Source of the DNA: Anaerolineaceae bacterium | GTDB taxonomy: Bacteria; Chloroflexota; Anaerolineae; Anaerolineales; Anaerolineaceae | NCBI GenBank assembly: GCA_016927865.1 | Contig: JAFGLU010000043.1 | Coordinates: forward strand, 1 to 50,093 | Direction of reading: 5' to 3' | DNA length: 50,093 nucleotides | In this document: positions 16,780 to 25,113 of the stretch, in pieces | Position numbering within the stretch: the first letter of the stretch is position 1 | Layout of the letters: the number at the start of each line of letters is the position of its first letter | The notes under the pieces: model-generated | The model's input: only the letters and a program-made list of their open reading frames with translations | What the model was told of the DNA's origin: nothing | Databases searched by the model: none | Position numbers and translations under genes: made by a program

Positions 16780-17681
16780 AAATCACCGGGACGTTTTTGG
16801 ATGAGATCACCCACGATATCCCCTCCAATAATTGGGACGTGGAGGAGTGGGCCGCCGACTTTGATGCGATGCGGGCGGTGGGCATCGATACGGTCATTCT
16901 GATCCGGGCTGGGTACCGCGACCGGGTAACGTTCAATTCTGAGACGCTGTCCCGCGAGCTGGTCATGCGCCCGGCTTACATCGACCTGGTGGACCTGTTC
17001 CTGACGCAGGCCGAACGCACCGGGATGACCTTTTACTTTGGCATTTACGACTCGGGGCGTTTCTGGCACCAGGGCCAGCCGGAAAAAGAGGTGGAGTTGA
17101 ATTTGCGTTTCACCGAAGAGGTGGCCCGCAAGTACGGGGATCGCAAGGCCTTTGGCGGCTGGTACATGACCCACGAGATTCATGAACACGACGAAGGGGT
17201 GACGCGGCTGATTGAGCGGCTGGCACGGCATGTGAAGGGGTTGAAGGATGTGCCGGTGTTAATGTCGCCGTATGTGCGCGGGCGCAAGCAGTTCGATGAC
17301 AATCCCATCACGCCTGAGGAGCACGAAGCGCAGTGGGATGAAATCCTGTCCATTTTGGGTGGGTTTGTGGATACAATTGCCTTTCAGGATGGCCAGGTGG
17401 AGTTTGCGGAACTGCCTGTATTTATGGAGATCAACACACGGCTGGCGCGCAAGCACGGGCTGCAGCCCTGGAGCAACGTAGAGAGTTTTGAGCGGGGCAT
17501 GCCGTTGAATTTTTTGCCGATCGATTGGCGCAATTTGCGCAATAAGATTGAGGTGGCGGAGGCGGGGGGCGTGGAGAAGCTGATTACGTTTGAGTTTTCA
17601 CATTTCATGAGCCCCAATTCAATGTGGCCTTCGGCGCGGACGTTGTATAAACGCTACCAGGAGTATATTGACCGAGGGTAA
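16776..17681 (+). CDS. DUF4434 domain protein, glycosidase-like TIM barrel
   Basis: A 301-aa protein whose start overlaps the previous stop by ATGA. The N-terminal GTFLDEITHDIPSNNWDVEEW and the DFDAMRAVGIDTVILI segment match DUF4434, a family with a TIM-barrel fold related to glycoside hydrolases. Acidic residues in GGWYMTHEIHEHDE and VFMEINTRLA are at positions where barrel glycosidases carry catalytic acids; that reading is inference. There is no signal peptide, so it should act in the cytoplasm. As the last gene of the arabinose operon it could process an arabinose-containing compound. The function is unproven. Confidence 0.75.
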   Translation: MKITGTFLDEITHDIPSNNWDVEEWAADFDAMRAVGIDTVILIRAGYRDRVTFNSETLSRELVMRPAYIDLVDLFLTQAERTGMTFYFGIYDSGRFWHQGQPEKEVELNLRFTEEVARKYGDRKAFGGWYMTHEIHEHDEGVTRLIERLARHVKGLKDVPVLMSPYVRGRKQFDDNPITPEEHEAQWDEILSILGGFVDTIAFQDGQVEFAELPVFMEINTRLARKHGLQPWSNVESFERGMPLNFLPIDWRNLRNKIEVAEAGGVEKLITFEFSHFMSPNSMWPSARTLYKRYQEYIDRG

Positions 17682-17689
17682 TTACTCAG

Positions 17690-17790
17690 CTCGAGGTAGA
17701 ATAGGTACAAAATTAAGGTGTATGCGGGTGCGAAGCACCCGCATACACCTTAATTTTGGGAACTTTCACCGCCCTCTGAGCAATTACGCC
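17690..17790 (-). repeat. Core-plus-hairpin repeat element (copy B)
   Basis: A perfect 24-bp stem with a GAA loop (17708-17758, tip GGGTGC-GAA-GCACCC) is joined to the 24-base core on the minus strand at 17758-17781, 22 of 24 identical to copy A. The outer side (about 17695-17707) also resembles the far flank of copy A (GAGGYRGAWTAG pattern). It lies between the convergent DUF4434 and EamA genes and could terminate both. The 223-base gap 17682-17904 holds no gene. Confidence 0.8.
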
Positions 17791-17904
17791 TAAGCCAAAT
17801 CGGGCGGGTCTGTCGGGTGAGACGGTGGGATAAGCCTGCGGAGATGATTGAAAGCGGCTGTTGTGAGCCTGCGTTAAAGACCCGCCCTTACAAGCAATAT
17901 CCGG

Positions 17905-18327
17905 TTACACCGTCAGCACAATGATGCCGGCGATGGTGAGGACCATGCCTATGATCGTTTTGAACGTGAGCGGTTCGCCGCTAAATAATACACCCATCAA
18001 CGCGCCGAAGAGCGGCGAGGTGAAGGCGATGGGCATGACACGATTGAGGGGTGCGCCCTTGAGGGCTGTGTAAAAGCACAACATGCCGACGGCTCCGGCG
18101 ACCACGCCCCCGCCGATGACCATGTATAAAATGGCCTTGCTGCCTGCCTGGGGCACGGTCTTCCACTGCGGAAAGCTGACCGCGCCGAGGATGATCAAGG
18201 CGCTGATGGTGCGGATGGTGATACCGATCTGTGGCGAGAGGTTGCCGAGGACCAGGCCCTTCTTTTCAAAGTAGCCGCCCACGCCCCAGCAAATGGCGGT
18301 GAGAAGTGCGAAGATTTGGGGTTTCAT
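17905..18327 (-). CDS. Half-size EamA/DMT membrane protein
   Basis: A 140-aa protein with about five hydrophobic helices and one EamA domain (N-terminal LLTAICWGVGGYFEKKG, C-terminal VLFSGEPLTFKTIIGMVLTIAGIIVL). Full drug/metabolite transporters carry two such domains, so this half-size form should function as a dimer. Its ATG overlaps the stop of the upstream aminotransferase gene (ATGA) and GGAGG stands before it. The substrate is unknown. The link to a cysteine-desulfurase-like enzyme suggests export or import of an amino-acid-related compound, which is only inference. Confidence 0.85.
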   Translation of the reverse strand: MKPQIFALLTAICWGVGGYFEKKGLVLGNLSPQIGITIRTISALIILGAVSFPQWKTVPQAGSKAILYMVIGGGVVAGAVGMLCFYTALKGAPLNRVMPIAFTSPLFGALMGVLFSGEPLTFKTIIGMVLTIAGIIVLTV

Positions 18328-19736
18328 TTTTGTCCTCCAAAAGTGAAGAGTTGATCGTAATCGGGACGCCGCGCTTTGGGGTGGTATTCACCGGAGCGGG
18401 GATCCTGAATATAATCGCCGTGGTACTTGCCGCTGCGAATGGCTTGCAGGGCTTCAATCAGGCGATCAATTTCCCAATAGTCATTGTATAGACCGAAAGA
18501 GATACGCACCAGGCCGGGCACATCGCGGCGGTCATCGGCCAGGATGCTGTGGCGCACGCGCAGGGCTTCTTCTTCGGGCACGTGCAGCAGGCTCATCAAA
18601 TAGGGGTGGGCGCAGAAACAGCCGTTGCGCACGCCGATGTTAAATTCATAGCCAAGGATGGCTGCCACCAGGAAATGGGAAATGCCTTCCATATAGGTAG
18701 GTACCACGCCGAGACGCTCGGCGGCGTGCTGGGGGTCTGAATCGCCCAGGATGTGCAAGCCGGGCACCCGGGGCAGGCGCTCCAGAAGGTAGGCGGTTAG
18801 TTCGGCTTCGTGGCGGGCCACATTTTCCATGCCGATTTCTTGCAGTTGGGTGATGGCGGCAGCCAGGGCCACCGCGCCCACCGTGTTGGGGCTGCCGGCT
18901 TCGTCGCGCTCGGGCGCGCCGGACCAGTGGACGACATCCAATCCGACAAATTCCACCTGCCCGCCGCCGCGATGATCGGGTTCACCTTGCTCAAAAGTAT
19001 CGTGCCGCCCCACCAGCGCGCCGGTGCCGTAGGGCGCGTAGAGCTTGTGGGCGGAGAGTACGACGTAATCCAGGTGGGCCGGGTCGGAGAGGGGGCGCAT
19101 ATTGACGCTGCGGTGGGGGGCCAATTGGGCGCAGTCGGCCAGGATGTGAGCACCGGCTGCGTGGGCTTTTTCGGCCAGGCGGTGAATTGGGTTGAGGTAG
19201 CCGGTGACGTTGCTGGCGCCGGTGACCGCCACCAGGGCGACCTGGTCGCGGAATTCGTTCAGAAGCTGGTCAAAGTGGGCTTCATCCATGCGGCCGTCGG
19301 GCAGCGTGCGGATGTGCTTGACCGCGGCGGCGTGGCGCCAGGGCAGGTCGTTGGAATGGTGTTCCATGGAACTGACCAGAACAACATTGCGCTGCGCCGA
19401 AAAAGGGAAGCGCAGCGCAAGACGGTTGATCATCTCTGTGGCGTTCTTGCCATAGATACAGATGTGATCTGTAGGGTTGCCGCCGACAAATTGGATGACA
19501 ATCTTGCGGGTGGTTTCAAAAACGTGCGTGGACAATTGGCTCTTATAGCCGGTGCCGCGGTGCACGCTGGAGTAGGTGAGTAGAAAGCGGTGGACGGTTT
19601 CTTCTACGGCTTTGAAGGCCGGGGTGGATGCAGCGTTATCCAGGTTGGCGTAAATAGAATAGTCACCGGGAACAATAATGGTGGGATGCTCTACGCCAAC
19701 GAACAGGCCACTGTAGGAGGGAAGGTCACTTTGCAT
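18324..19736 (-). CDS. Class V aminotransferase, cysteine desulfurase (SufS)-like
   Basis: A 470-aa PLP enzyme of aminotransferase class V. The N-terminal YANLDNAASTP, the histidine in SSMEHHSNDLPW, the aspartate in ILADCAQLAPHR and the Schiff-base lysine in LSAHKLYAPYG are all present. The C-terminal half has RNGCFCAHPY, where desulfurases carry the reactive cysteine. It is about 60 residues longer than typical SufS, with an N-terminal extension and a charged C-terminal tail. No SufU or SufBCD genes are near, so a role in Fe-S assembly is not assured; a cysteine lyase or related function is possible. AGAGG lies 8 bases before the ATG. Confidence 0.82.
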   Translation of the reverse strand: MQSDLPSYSGLFVGVEHPTIIVPGDYSIYANLDNAASTPAFKAVEETVHRFLLTYSSVHRGTGYKSQLSTHVFETTRKIVIQFVGGNPTDHICIYGKNATEMINRLALRFPFSAQRNVVLVSSMEHHSNDLPWRHAAAVKHIRTLPDGRMDEAHFDQLLNEFRDQVALVAVTGASNVTGYLNPIHRLAEKAHAAGAHILADCAQLAPHRSVNMRPLSDPAHLDYVVLSAHKLYAPYGTGALVGRHDTFEQGEPDHRGGGQVEFVGLDVVHWSGAPERDEAGSPNTVGAVALAAAITQLQEIGMENVARHEAELTAYLLERLPRVPGLHILGDSDPQHAAERLGVVPTYMEGISHFLVAAILGYEFNIGVRNGCFCAHPYLMSLLHVPEEEALRVRHSILADDRRDVPGLVRISFGLYNDYWEIDRLIEALQAIRSGKYHGDYIQDPRSGEYHPKARRPDYDQLFTFGGQK

Positions 19737-19787
19737 TTTTGATAACCTCTAGAACGAAGATCTAAGTTAAGAGAATGGAGGAAATGC

Positions 19788-19816
19788 TTGTAAAAGTCTT
19801 CCAATTCGTTTATACT
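19788..19816 (+). promoter_or_regulatory. Promoter of the dcw cluster (PmraZ)
   Basis: TTGTAA (19788-19793) and TATACT (19811-19816) with a 17-base spacer. The expected start near 19823 lies within the array of GTGG boxes, so MraZ bound there would block initiation. Confidence 0.65.
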
Positions 19817-19860
19817 GTGGAAGTAAGTGGTGGTAAGTGGTGGTAAGTGGTACGAAGTGG
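19817..19860 (+). promoter_or_regulatory. MraZ-binding box array
   Basis: GTGG occurs five times with exact 10-base periodicity (19817, 19827, 19837, 19847 and 19857). The last four copies are AAGTGG. MraZ proteins are known to bind direct repeats of this kind, about one helical turn apart, before their own gene. The array begins directly after the -10 box, fitting autorepression of the cell-wall and division operon. Confidence 0.75.
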
Positions 19861-19915
19861 TAGTAATTTATTGGTGAGCACCGCGTAACAGGTAAGTCAC
19901 AATCATAGATTAGAG

Positions 19916-19934
19916 CGCCGGGAGTGTCCCGGCG
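19916..19934 (+). promoter_or_regulatory. Leader hairpin before mraZ
   Basis: A perfect 8-bp stem (CGCCGGGA) with a GTG loop lies in the mraZ 5' leader, 28 bases before the start codon. No T-run follows. It could influence mRNA stability; no more can be said. Confidence 0.5.
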
Positions 19935-19962
19935 TTCCGCGTATCAGGGAGAGGTAGAACGC

Positions 19963-20400
19963 ATGTTCCTTGGGCAGTTTGAGCACAACATCGATGATAA
20001 AGGGCGGTTGATTTTCCCGGCCCGTTATCGCGAGCTGCTTGAAAACGGCGCCTACATTACCCAGGGGTTTGAGCAAAACCTGATGGTGATGACTCCGGAA
20101 TATTTCTCGATGATCTCTGACAACGTCAATCATATGAGTTTGACCGATCCTAAAGCGCGCCAGCTCAAACGGTTGTTCTTCTCTACGGCAGAAAAGGTTG
20201 AGGTGGACAAAATTGGGCGTGTCCTGATTCCGCAGCGTCTCCGCGATTTGTTCGGTTTGAGCGGGCCGGTGGTGCTGGTGGGAATGGGGGAATTCTTTGA
20301 AATCTGGTCAACCGCCCAGTGGGCCAAACAAAACGAAAATCTATCGGATGCTGAAGCCAACGAAAGCCGCTTTGCTGCCTTTGACATCACCACGCGGTAG
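19963..20400 (+). CDS. mraZ: Transcriptional regulator MraZ
   Basis: A 145-aa protein with two AbrB-like swapped-hairpin repeats. The N-terminal repeat is GQFEHNIDDKGRLIFPARYRE and the second contains VEVDKIGRVLIPQRLRDLFGL. I chose the ATG at 19963, which yields the conserved MFLGQFEHNIDDKG start, over a GTG 13 codons earlier that has no ribosome site and overlaps the leader hairpin. MraZ forms a ring and represses its own operon. Matching GTGG repeats lie upstream. It is the first gene of the dcw cluster. Confidence 0.95.
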   Translation: MFLGQFEHNIDDKGRLIFPARYRELLENGAYITQGFEQNLMVMTPEYFSMISDNVNHMSLTDPKARQLKRLFFSTAEKVEVDKIGRVLIPQRLRDLFGLSGPVVLVGMGEFFEIWSTAQWAKQNENLSDAEANESRFAAFDITTR

Positions 20401-20406
20401 ATTGGG

Positions 20407-21342
20407 ATGACACTCCCACCACACCGCTCAGTACTTTACCACTCCATTATACACGCTTTGCGCCCGCACAGCCCAGGGCGCTACGTTGACGCAACGGTTG
20501 GGGCCGGTGGCCACGCCGCGGGGATTTTGGAAGCCAGCCAGCCAGGGGGGGGCCTTTTGGGAATGGACGTGGACCCGCAGGCGCTGGCCCTGGCAAGCCG
20601 GCGCCTTTCTGTCTTCGGCGACCGGGTCACGCTGGTGAAGGCTTCGTATGGTACCCTGCGCGAGCAGTTGGACCGGCTGGGATGGAAAAGCGTGGACGGT
20701 ATCCTGCTAGACCTGGGGGTCTCATCCATGCAGATCGATACCCCGGAGCGCGGTTTCTCATTTTTGAGCGACGGGCCCCTGGACATGCGGTTTGACCCTG
20801 AGCAACCGTTCAGCGCAGACGACCTGGTGAACCGCTGGGGAGAGCAAGAACTGGCCGATGTGATCTGGCGCTATGGTGAAGATCCGCTGGCGCGGCGCAT
20901 TGCCCGGGCGATTTGCCAGGCGCGACCGTTGACCACCACCTTGGAACTGGCGGCAGTGGTGCTGAAGGCGGCGGGCGGGCGCAAGGGGCGCATCCATCCG
21001 GCCACGCGCACCTTTCAAGCGCTGCGGATGGCGGTCAATCGCGAACTGCAGACCATCGAGGCGGTGCTGCCGCAAGCGTTGAATGCCCTGGAACCGGGTG
21101 GGCGGCTGGCGGTGATTTCCTTCCACTCGCTGGAGGACCGCCTGGTGAAGCAGTACTTCCGGCGTGAAGGCCGGGACTGCATTTGCCCTCCAGAACAGCC
21201 GGTTTGCACCTGCGGGCATTTTGCCAGTTTGAAAGAGATTAACCGCCACCCCATTGAAGCCGACGAAACTGAAATTGCTGAGAACCCGCGCTCGCGGAGC
21301 GCAAAACTGAGAGTGGCCGAAAAATTGGCCGGGTTGGCATGA
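20407..21342 (+). CDS. rsmH: 16S rRNA (cytosine-1402-N4)-methyltransferase
   Basis: A 311-aa SAM-dependent methyltransferase (former MraW). The SAM motif is VDATVGAGGHA near residue 22. It is followed by LGMDVDPQAL, the diagnostic LLDLGVSSMQID, RGFSFLSDGPLDMR, and the catalytic-domain motif GGRLAVISFHSLEDRLVK. It methylates N4 of C1402 in the ribosomal P site. The start is six bases after the mraZ stop, the normal order in dcw clusters. Confidence 0.95.
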   Translation: MTLPPHRSVLYHSIIHALRPHSPGRYVDATVGAGGHAAGILEASQPGGGLLGMDVDPQALALASRRLSVFGDRVTLVKASYGTLREQLDRLGWKSVDGILLDLGVSSMQIDTPERGFSFLSDGPLDMRFDPEQPFSADDLVNRWGEQELADVIWRYGEDPLARRIARAICQARPLTTTLELAAVVLKAAGGRKGRIHPATRTFQALRMAVNRELQTIEAVLPQALNALEPGGRLAVISFHSLEDRLVKQYFRREGRDCICPPEQPVCTCGHFASLKEINRHPIEADETEIAENPRSRSAKLRVAEKLAGLA

Positions 21343-21387
21343 GATTTGCACGAACCAGGATAGATACTTTTACAAGGAGATGAGATT

Positions 21388-21864
21388 GTGACGATCAAGA
21401 ACCGCCTGAAACAGGCTTACAAACAAGCTCCCTGGCGCCTCCATACGCAGAAGGGTGTCTTGTTCTTGATTGCGGCAATCCTCGGCGCCTCTATCCTGTG
21501 GATCATGGTGACCGTGTCGGTGGAGGCTTCGTCCGCCGGCCTGGAAATCCAGTACTTGAACAGATTGCGGGATGAGTATGAGCGGGGGAATGCCAGTAAG
21601 GTCACCGAGATTGCCAGACTTAGTTCGGCTGCCCGGCTGGCAGAGCGGGCCAAAGAACTCGGCTTTGTTCGGGCGACCAGCTCTCAAATCAGCTATGTGT
21701 ATGTGGATGGATACACCGGCCGGATTGCCAAAATTACGGCGCAGCCGCCCGGCGCAGACCTGCCACCGGTTTTAATCCGGCCCGAGTACACTGTGTCGCT
21801 TTCAGAATGGCTGATGAAAGAGATTGTCAAACTTAATGAGCAATCCTTAGGGGTGTCTCCATGA
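21388..21864 (+). CDS. ftsL: FtsL-like division protein
   Basis: A 158-aa bitopic protein with a basic cytoplasmic N-terminus of about 25 residues, one membrane helix at about 24-46 and a helical region rich in charged residues. It ends with the LAERAKELGF motif typical of FtsL/DivIC. Sequence conservation in this family is low, and the call rests on topology, the motif and its place between rsmH and the division PBP. It starts with GTG, eight bases after AAGGAG. FtsL links FtsQ/DivIB to the FtsW-FtsI synthase in the divisome. Confidence 0.8.
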   Translation: MTIKNRLKQAYKQAPWRLHTQKGVLFLIAAILGASILWIMVTVSVEASSAGLEIQYLNRLRDEYERGNASKVTEIARLSSAARLAERAKELGFVRATSSQISYVYVDGYTGRIAKITAQPPGADLPPVLIRPEYTVSLSEWLMKEIVKLNEQSLGVSP

Positions 21865-23660
21865 AACAGATCACATTTTTCCGGTTCCGCTTTATTGGAG
21901 GCGCGCTAACCCTGGCGGGCCTATTCGTTTTTATATGGATGATTCGTTTGTTGAACAATGAACAAGCCCGAGAGCTTGTTTTGGAAGGTCAAAGCATTCA
22001 GACCAGTACCGAAATTGTGATGCCGGTGCGTGGTTCAATCTACGACACATGGGGGCATTTGCTGGCGGGCAATGTCGAAGTCTATGATATTTACGCCGAG
22101 GTGCGTAACGTGTCCGACGCGGATACCATTGCCGCCACGCTGGCATCGGTGTTGGGCGTGAAACAGTCCGATATTCGGAACAAGCTGCTCGATCCAGGGG
22201 TAAACGAAGACGGGCACAAAATCGTTGACGTGAAATTAGCGGAATTTGTCACCAGCGAACAGCGTGAGCAGATTTTGGCGATCAAGAAAGAACTGACCAA
22301 AGAGGCGGAAACCCTGCGCCTGCGCAAGGATGAGGTTGCTCCGAATCTGGACGGGATGCGGTTTGAGCCCTTAATGCTCCGCACCTACCCCGAAGGAATG
22401 TTGGGTTCGAACATCATCGGCTTTTACAACTTCAAGCAACGTGAGTTGGCCACGGGTGTGTATGGTCTGGAAGAAAAATACAACCGCCTGCTCATGGGCA
22501 CGCCTATCCAAAGGGAATTCACGAGCGACCCGCATTTGATGAACGAAGCCCAGAGCGAACAGATTCCGCCGGGAGCCGATCTAATCTTGACCATTGACCG
22601 GGATATTCAGTCGATGGCGGAGCGGGTGGCAGACGAGGCGCTGAAATCGTCGGGTTCGGAATCGGTTACGATCCTGATCATGGACCCTGAAACGGGCGAT
22701 ATTTTGGCTATGGCCGTCACCCCGCGGATGGACCCCAACGAGTATTGGGAATTGGCCGAGGTCTTCCCTGATCCCACAACGCCTTATAACCGCGCGGTAG
22801 AAATCACCTTTGAGCCGGGCTCGATTTTCAAGGTGCTGACCATGGCTGCCGCGCTAGATTCCGGTACGGTGGAGCCGGAGACGGACTTCCTGGATACGGG
22901 CGTGTATTACATCGGCGGGGTTGGCGTTCACAACTGGGATTACGGCGCCTGGGGTCCGCAGACCATGACCACTTGTATGCAGCATTCGCTGAATGTGTGT
23001 CTGGCCTGGGTGGCGGACCAGATGGGCCCAACCCTGTTCTATAACTACCTGGAGAAATTTGGAATCGGGCACACCACGGGCGTGGACCTGGCTGGTGAGG
23101 TGAGCAGCCCGCTTTTGGTTCAAGGCGACAAAGATTGGTATCCGATTAACCTGGGCACCAACTCTTATGGGCAAGGCGTGGCGGTTTCGCCGCTGCAAAT
23201 TACCTCGGCCATTGCCGCGGTAGCCAACGATGGGAAACTGATGATGCCGCGGGTGCTCAAGACTGTCATCGATGATGGCGAGGAATACAGCAACCCGCCT
23301 CAAGTCATTGGCACGCCCATCTCAGCCGAAACGGCGCACACCTTGACCGATATGTTGCACGTTTCGCTTAAGGAAGAATCTTCGGATGCGCTGGTAGATG
23401 GTTACAGTGTGGCGGGAAAAACCGGCACCGCTTCTATTCCAGGGCCAGGTGGGTACCTGTCCAATGCGACCAACGCCTCGTTTATCGGTTGGGGACCGGT
23501 GGATGATCCCAAATTTATCGTGTTCGTGTGGCTGGAAGAGCCGGCTGGAGAATGGGGTTCGGTTGTGGCGGCCCCGGTGTTCAGCCAGGTAGTGAGCGAA
23601 TTGGTAGTTTTGATGGATCTGCCTCCCGATCACATCCGGGAGCAGGTGGCCGGAAACTAA
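21861..23660 (+). CDS. ftsI: Division transpeptidase (FtsI/PBP2-like)
   Basis: A 599-aa class B penicillin-binding protein. A single N-terminal membrane anchor lies at about residues 12-30 and a PBP dimer domain contains MPVRGSIYDTWGHLLA. The transpeptidase motifs are S321-x-x-K324 (SIFK), S376-x-N378 (SLN) and K520-T-G. No C-terminal PASTA domain is present. The start overlaps the ftsL stop by ATGA. It cross-links septal peptidoglycan together with FtsW, encoded downstream. Usually murE follows in this cluster; here murF follows directly. Confidence 0.94.
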   Translation: MKQITFFRFRFIGGALTLAGLFVFIWMIRLLNNEQARELVLEGQSIQTSTEIVMPVRGSIYDTWGHLLAGNVEVYDIYAEVRNVSDADTIAATLASVLGVKQSDIRNKLLDPGVNEDGHKIVDVKLAEFVTSEQREQILAIKKELTKEAETLRLRKDEVAPNLDGMRFEPLMLRTYPEGMLGSNIIGFYNFKQRELATGVYGLEEKYNRLLMGTPIQREFTSDPHLMNEAQSEQIPPGADLILTIDRDIQSMAERVADEALKSSGSESVTILIMDPETGDILAMAVTPRMDPNEYWELAEVFPDPTTPYNRAVEITFEPGSIFKVLTMAAALDSGTVEPETDFLDTGVYYIGGVGVHNWDYGAWGPQTMTTCMQHSLNVCLAWVADQMGPTLFYNYLEKFGIGHTTGVDLAGEVSSPLLVQGDKDWYPINLGTNSYGQGVAVSPLQITSAIAAVANDGKLMMPRVLKTVIDDGEEYSNPPQVIGTPISAETAHTLTDMLHVSLKEESSDALVDGYSVAGKTGTASIPGPGGYLSNATNASFIGWGPVDDPKFIVFVWLEEPAGEWGSVVAAPVFSQVVSELVVLMDLPPDHIREQVAGN

Positions 23661-23676
23661 GAGGAGCAAAAACAGC

Positions 23677-25113
23677 GTGTTGACCCTGGCAGATATCCTG
23701 GAAGCATTGACTGGAACGCGAGTTGAAGTGTCCCGCACGGTGATCACCGAAGCGGCCATCGATTCGCGCCAGGTCATTCCGGGGGGCTTGTTTGTGGCTC
23801 TGCCAGGCGAACGCACCGATGGGCACAACTTCTTGGGGGCGGCTTTCCGCCAGGGCGCCTCGCTGGCGCTGGTGCAGCAGGAAGTGCCCGCGGAATTCCC
23901 TGTGCTCGATTTGCGCCAGGGGCCGGTGAAGGTGGATGCGACCATGCCGGTGGCGCTGCGCACCGGGCAGCCGTTGTGCTTGCGGGTGAACAACACCCTG
24001 CAGGCTCTGCAGCAGTTGGCTTACTTCTGGCGGCGCAAGCAGAGCGTGCGGGTGATTGGAATTACCGGCAGCGTGGGAAAATCGACCACCAAAGAGCTGG
24101 TAGCTGAAGTGTTAAGCACGCGCTACCGCACGCTGCGCAATCCGGGTAACCTAAACAATGAGATCGGTCTGCCCCTCACACTGCTGAGACTTGGATCGGG
24201 ATATCAGCGAGCAGTTTTGGAGATGGGTTTCTACGTACCGGGCGAGATTGCGCAATTGTGCGATCTGGCCTTGCCTTCGGTGGGGGTACTGACCAATGTT
24301 GGAACGGTGCATGCTGAACGGGCCGGCTCGATAGAAGCCATTGCTCGCGGCAAGGGCGAACTGGTGCAGGCGCTTCCGCCTGAGCCCAACGGCACGGCCA
24401 TCTTGAATTACGACGACCCTTACGTGAGGGCGATGGCCGGCCAGACTCGCGCGCGAGTGTTCTACTACGGGCTGGACCCTTCGGCCGAGCTGTGGGCCGA
24501 CGAGGTGGTTGGGCTTGGGTTGGAAGGCATCCGCTTCCGGATGCACTATCACGATGAGATGCTCTCGGTGCGCGTGCCTTTGATTGGACGCCATTCGGTG
24601 CATACGGCGCTGCGGGCCACGGCCGTGGGCTTGACTGAAGGTTTGAGCTGGGGTGAGATCATCGAAGGCTTGCGCACCAGCCAGATGCAGCTTCGACTGG
24701 TGGCGGTGAAAGCTGAAAACGGCGCTTTGCTTCTGGATGACTCCTACAACGCTTCGCCGGAATCGACTCTGGCGGCGCTGAACATGCTGGAGGAGATCCA
24801 GGGGAGGCACATTGCGGTTCTGGGCGATATGCTCGAGCTGGGCCAGTACGAGCGTGAAGGCCACCAGCGGGTTGGCGGGCGCGTGGCCGAAGTGGCCGAT
24901 ATGCTGGTGGCGGTGGGCGAGCTGAGCAAGATTACCGCGAAGGCTGCTCAGCAGGCCGGGATGAAAGCTTCACAAGTTACCTGGGTGGCGGACGCAGATG
25001 CGGCCATCGAGTTCTTGAAGCCTACGCTAAAGGAAGGGGATGTGGTTCTGGTGAAAGGTTCGCACGGTCTGCGCATGGACCGCATCGTCAGCCAATTGGA
25101 GGCAGCCGAATGA
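23677..25113 (+). CDS. murF: UDP-MurNAc-tripeptide--D-Ala-D-Ala ligase
   Basis: A 478-aa Mur ligase. The N-terminal substrate domain (AAIDSRQVIPGGLFVALPGERTDGH pattern) is followed by the ATP-binding GITGSVGKSTTKE and then a C-terminal domain with LLDDSYNASPES, diagnostic of MurF. It adds D-Ala-D-Ala to the UDP-MurNAc tripeptide. It begins with GTG behind GAGGAG and ends overlapping mraY by ATGA. The DNASPxS-type motif and the absence of a carbamylated-lysine MurE pattern exclude MurE. Confidence 0.95.
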   Translation: MLTLADILEALTGTRVEVSRTVITEAAIDSRQVIPGGLFVALPGERTDGHNFLGAAFRQGASLALVQQEVPAEFPVLDLRQGPVKVDATMPVALRTGQPLCLRVNNTLQALQQLAYFWRRKQSVRVIGITGSVGKSTTKELVAEVLSTRYRTLRNPGNLNNEIGLPLTLLRLGSGYQRAVLEMGFYVPGEIAQLCDLALPSVGVLTNVGTVHAERAGSIEAIARGKGELVQALPPEPNGTAILNYDDPYVRAMAGQTRARVFYYGLDPSAELWADEVVGLGLEGIRFRMHYHDEMLSVRVPLIGRHSVHTALRATAVGLTEGLSWGEIIEGLRTSQMQLRLVAVKAENGALLLDDSYNASPESTLAALNMLEEIQGRHIAVLGDMLELGQYEREGHQRVGGRVAEVADMLVAVGELSKITAKAAQQAGMKASQVTWVADADAAIEFLKPTLKEGDVVLVKGSHGLRMDRIVSQLEAAE

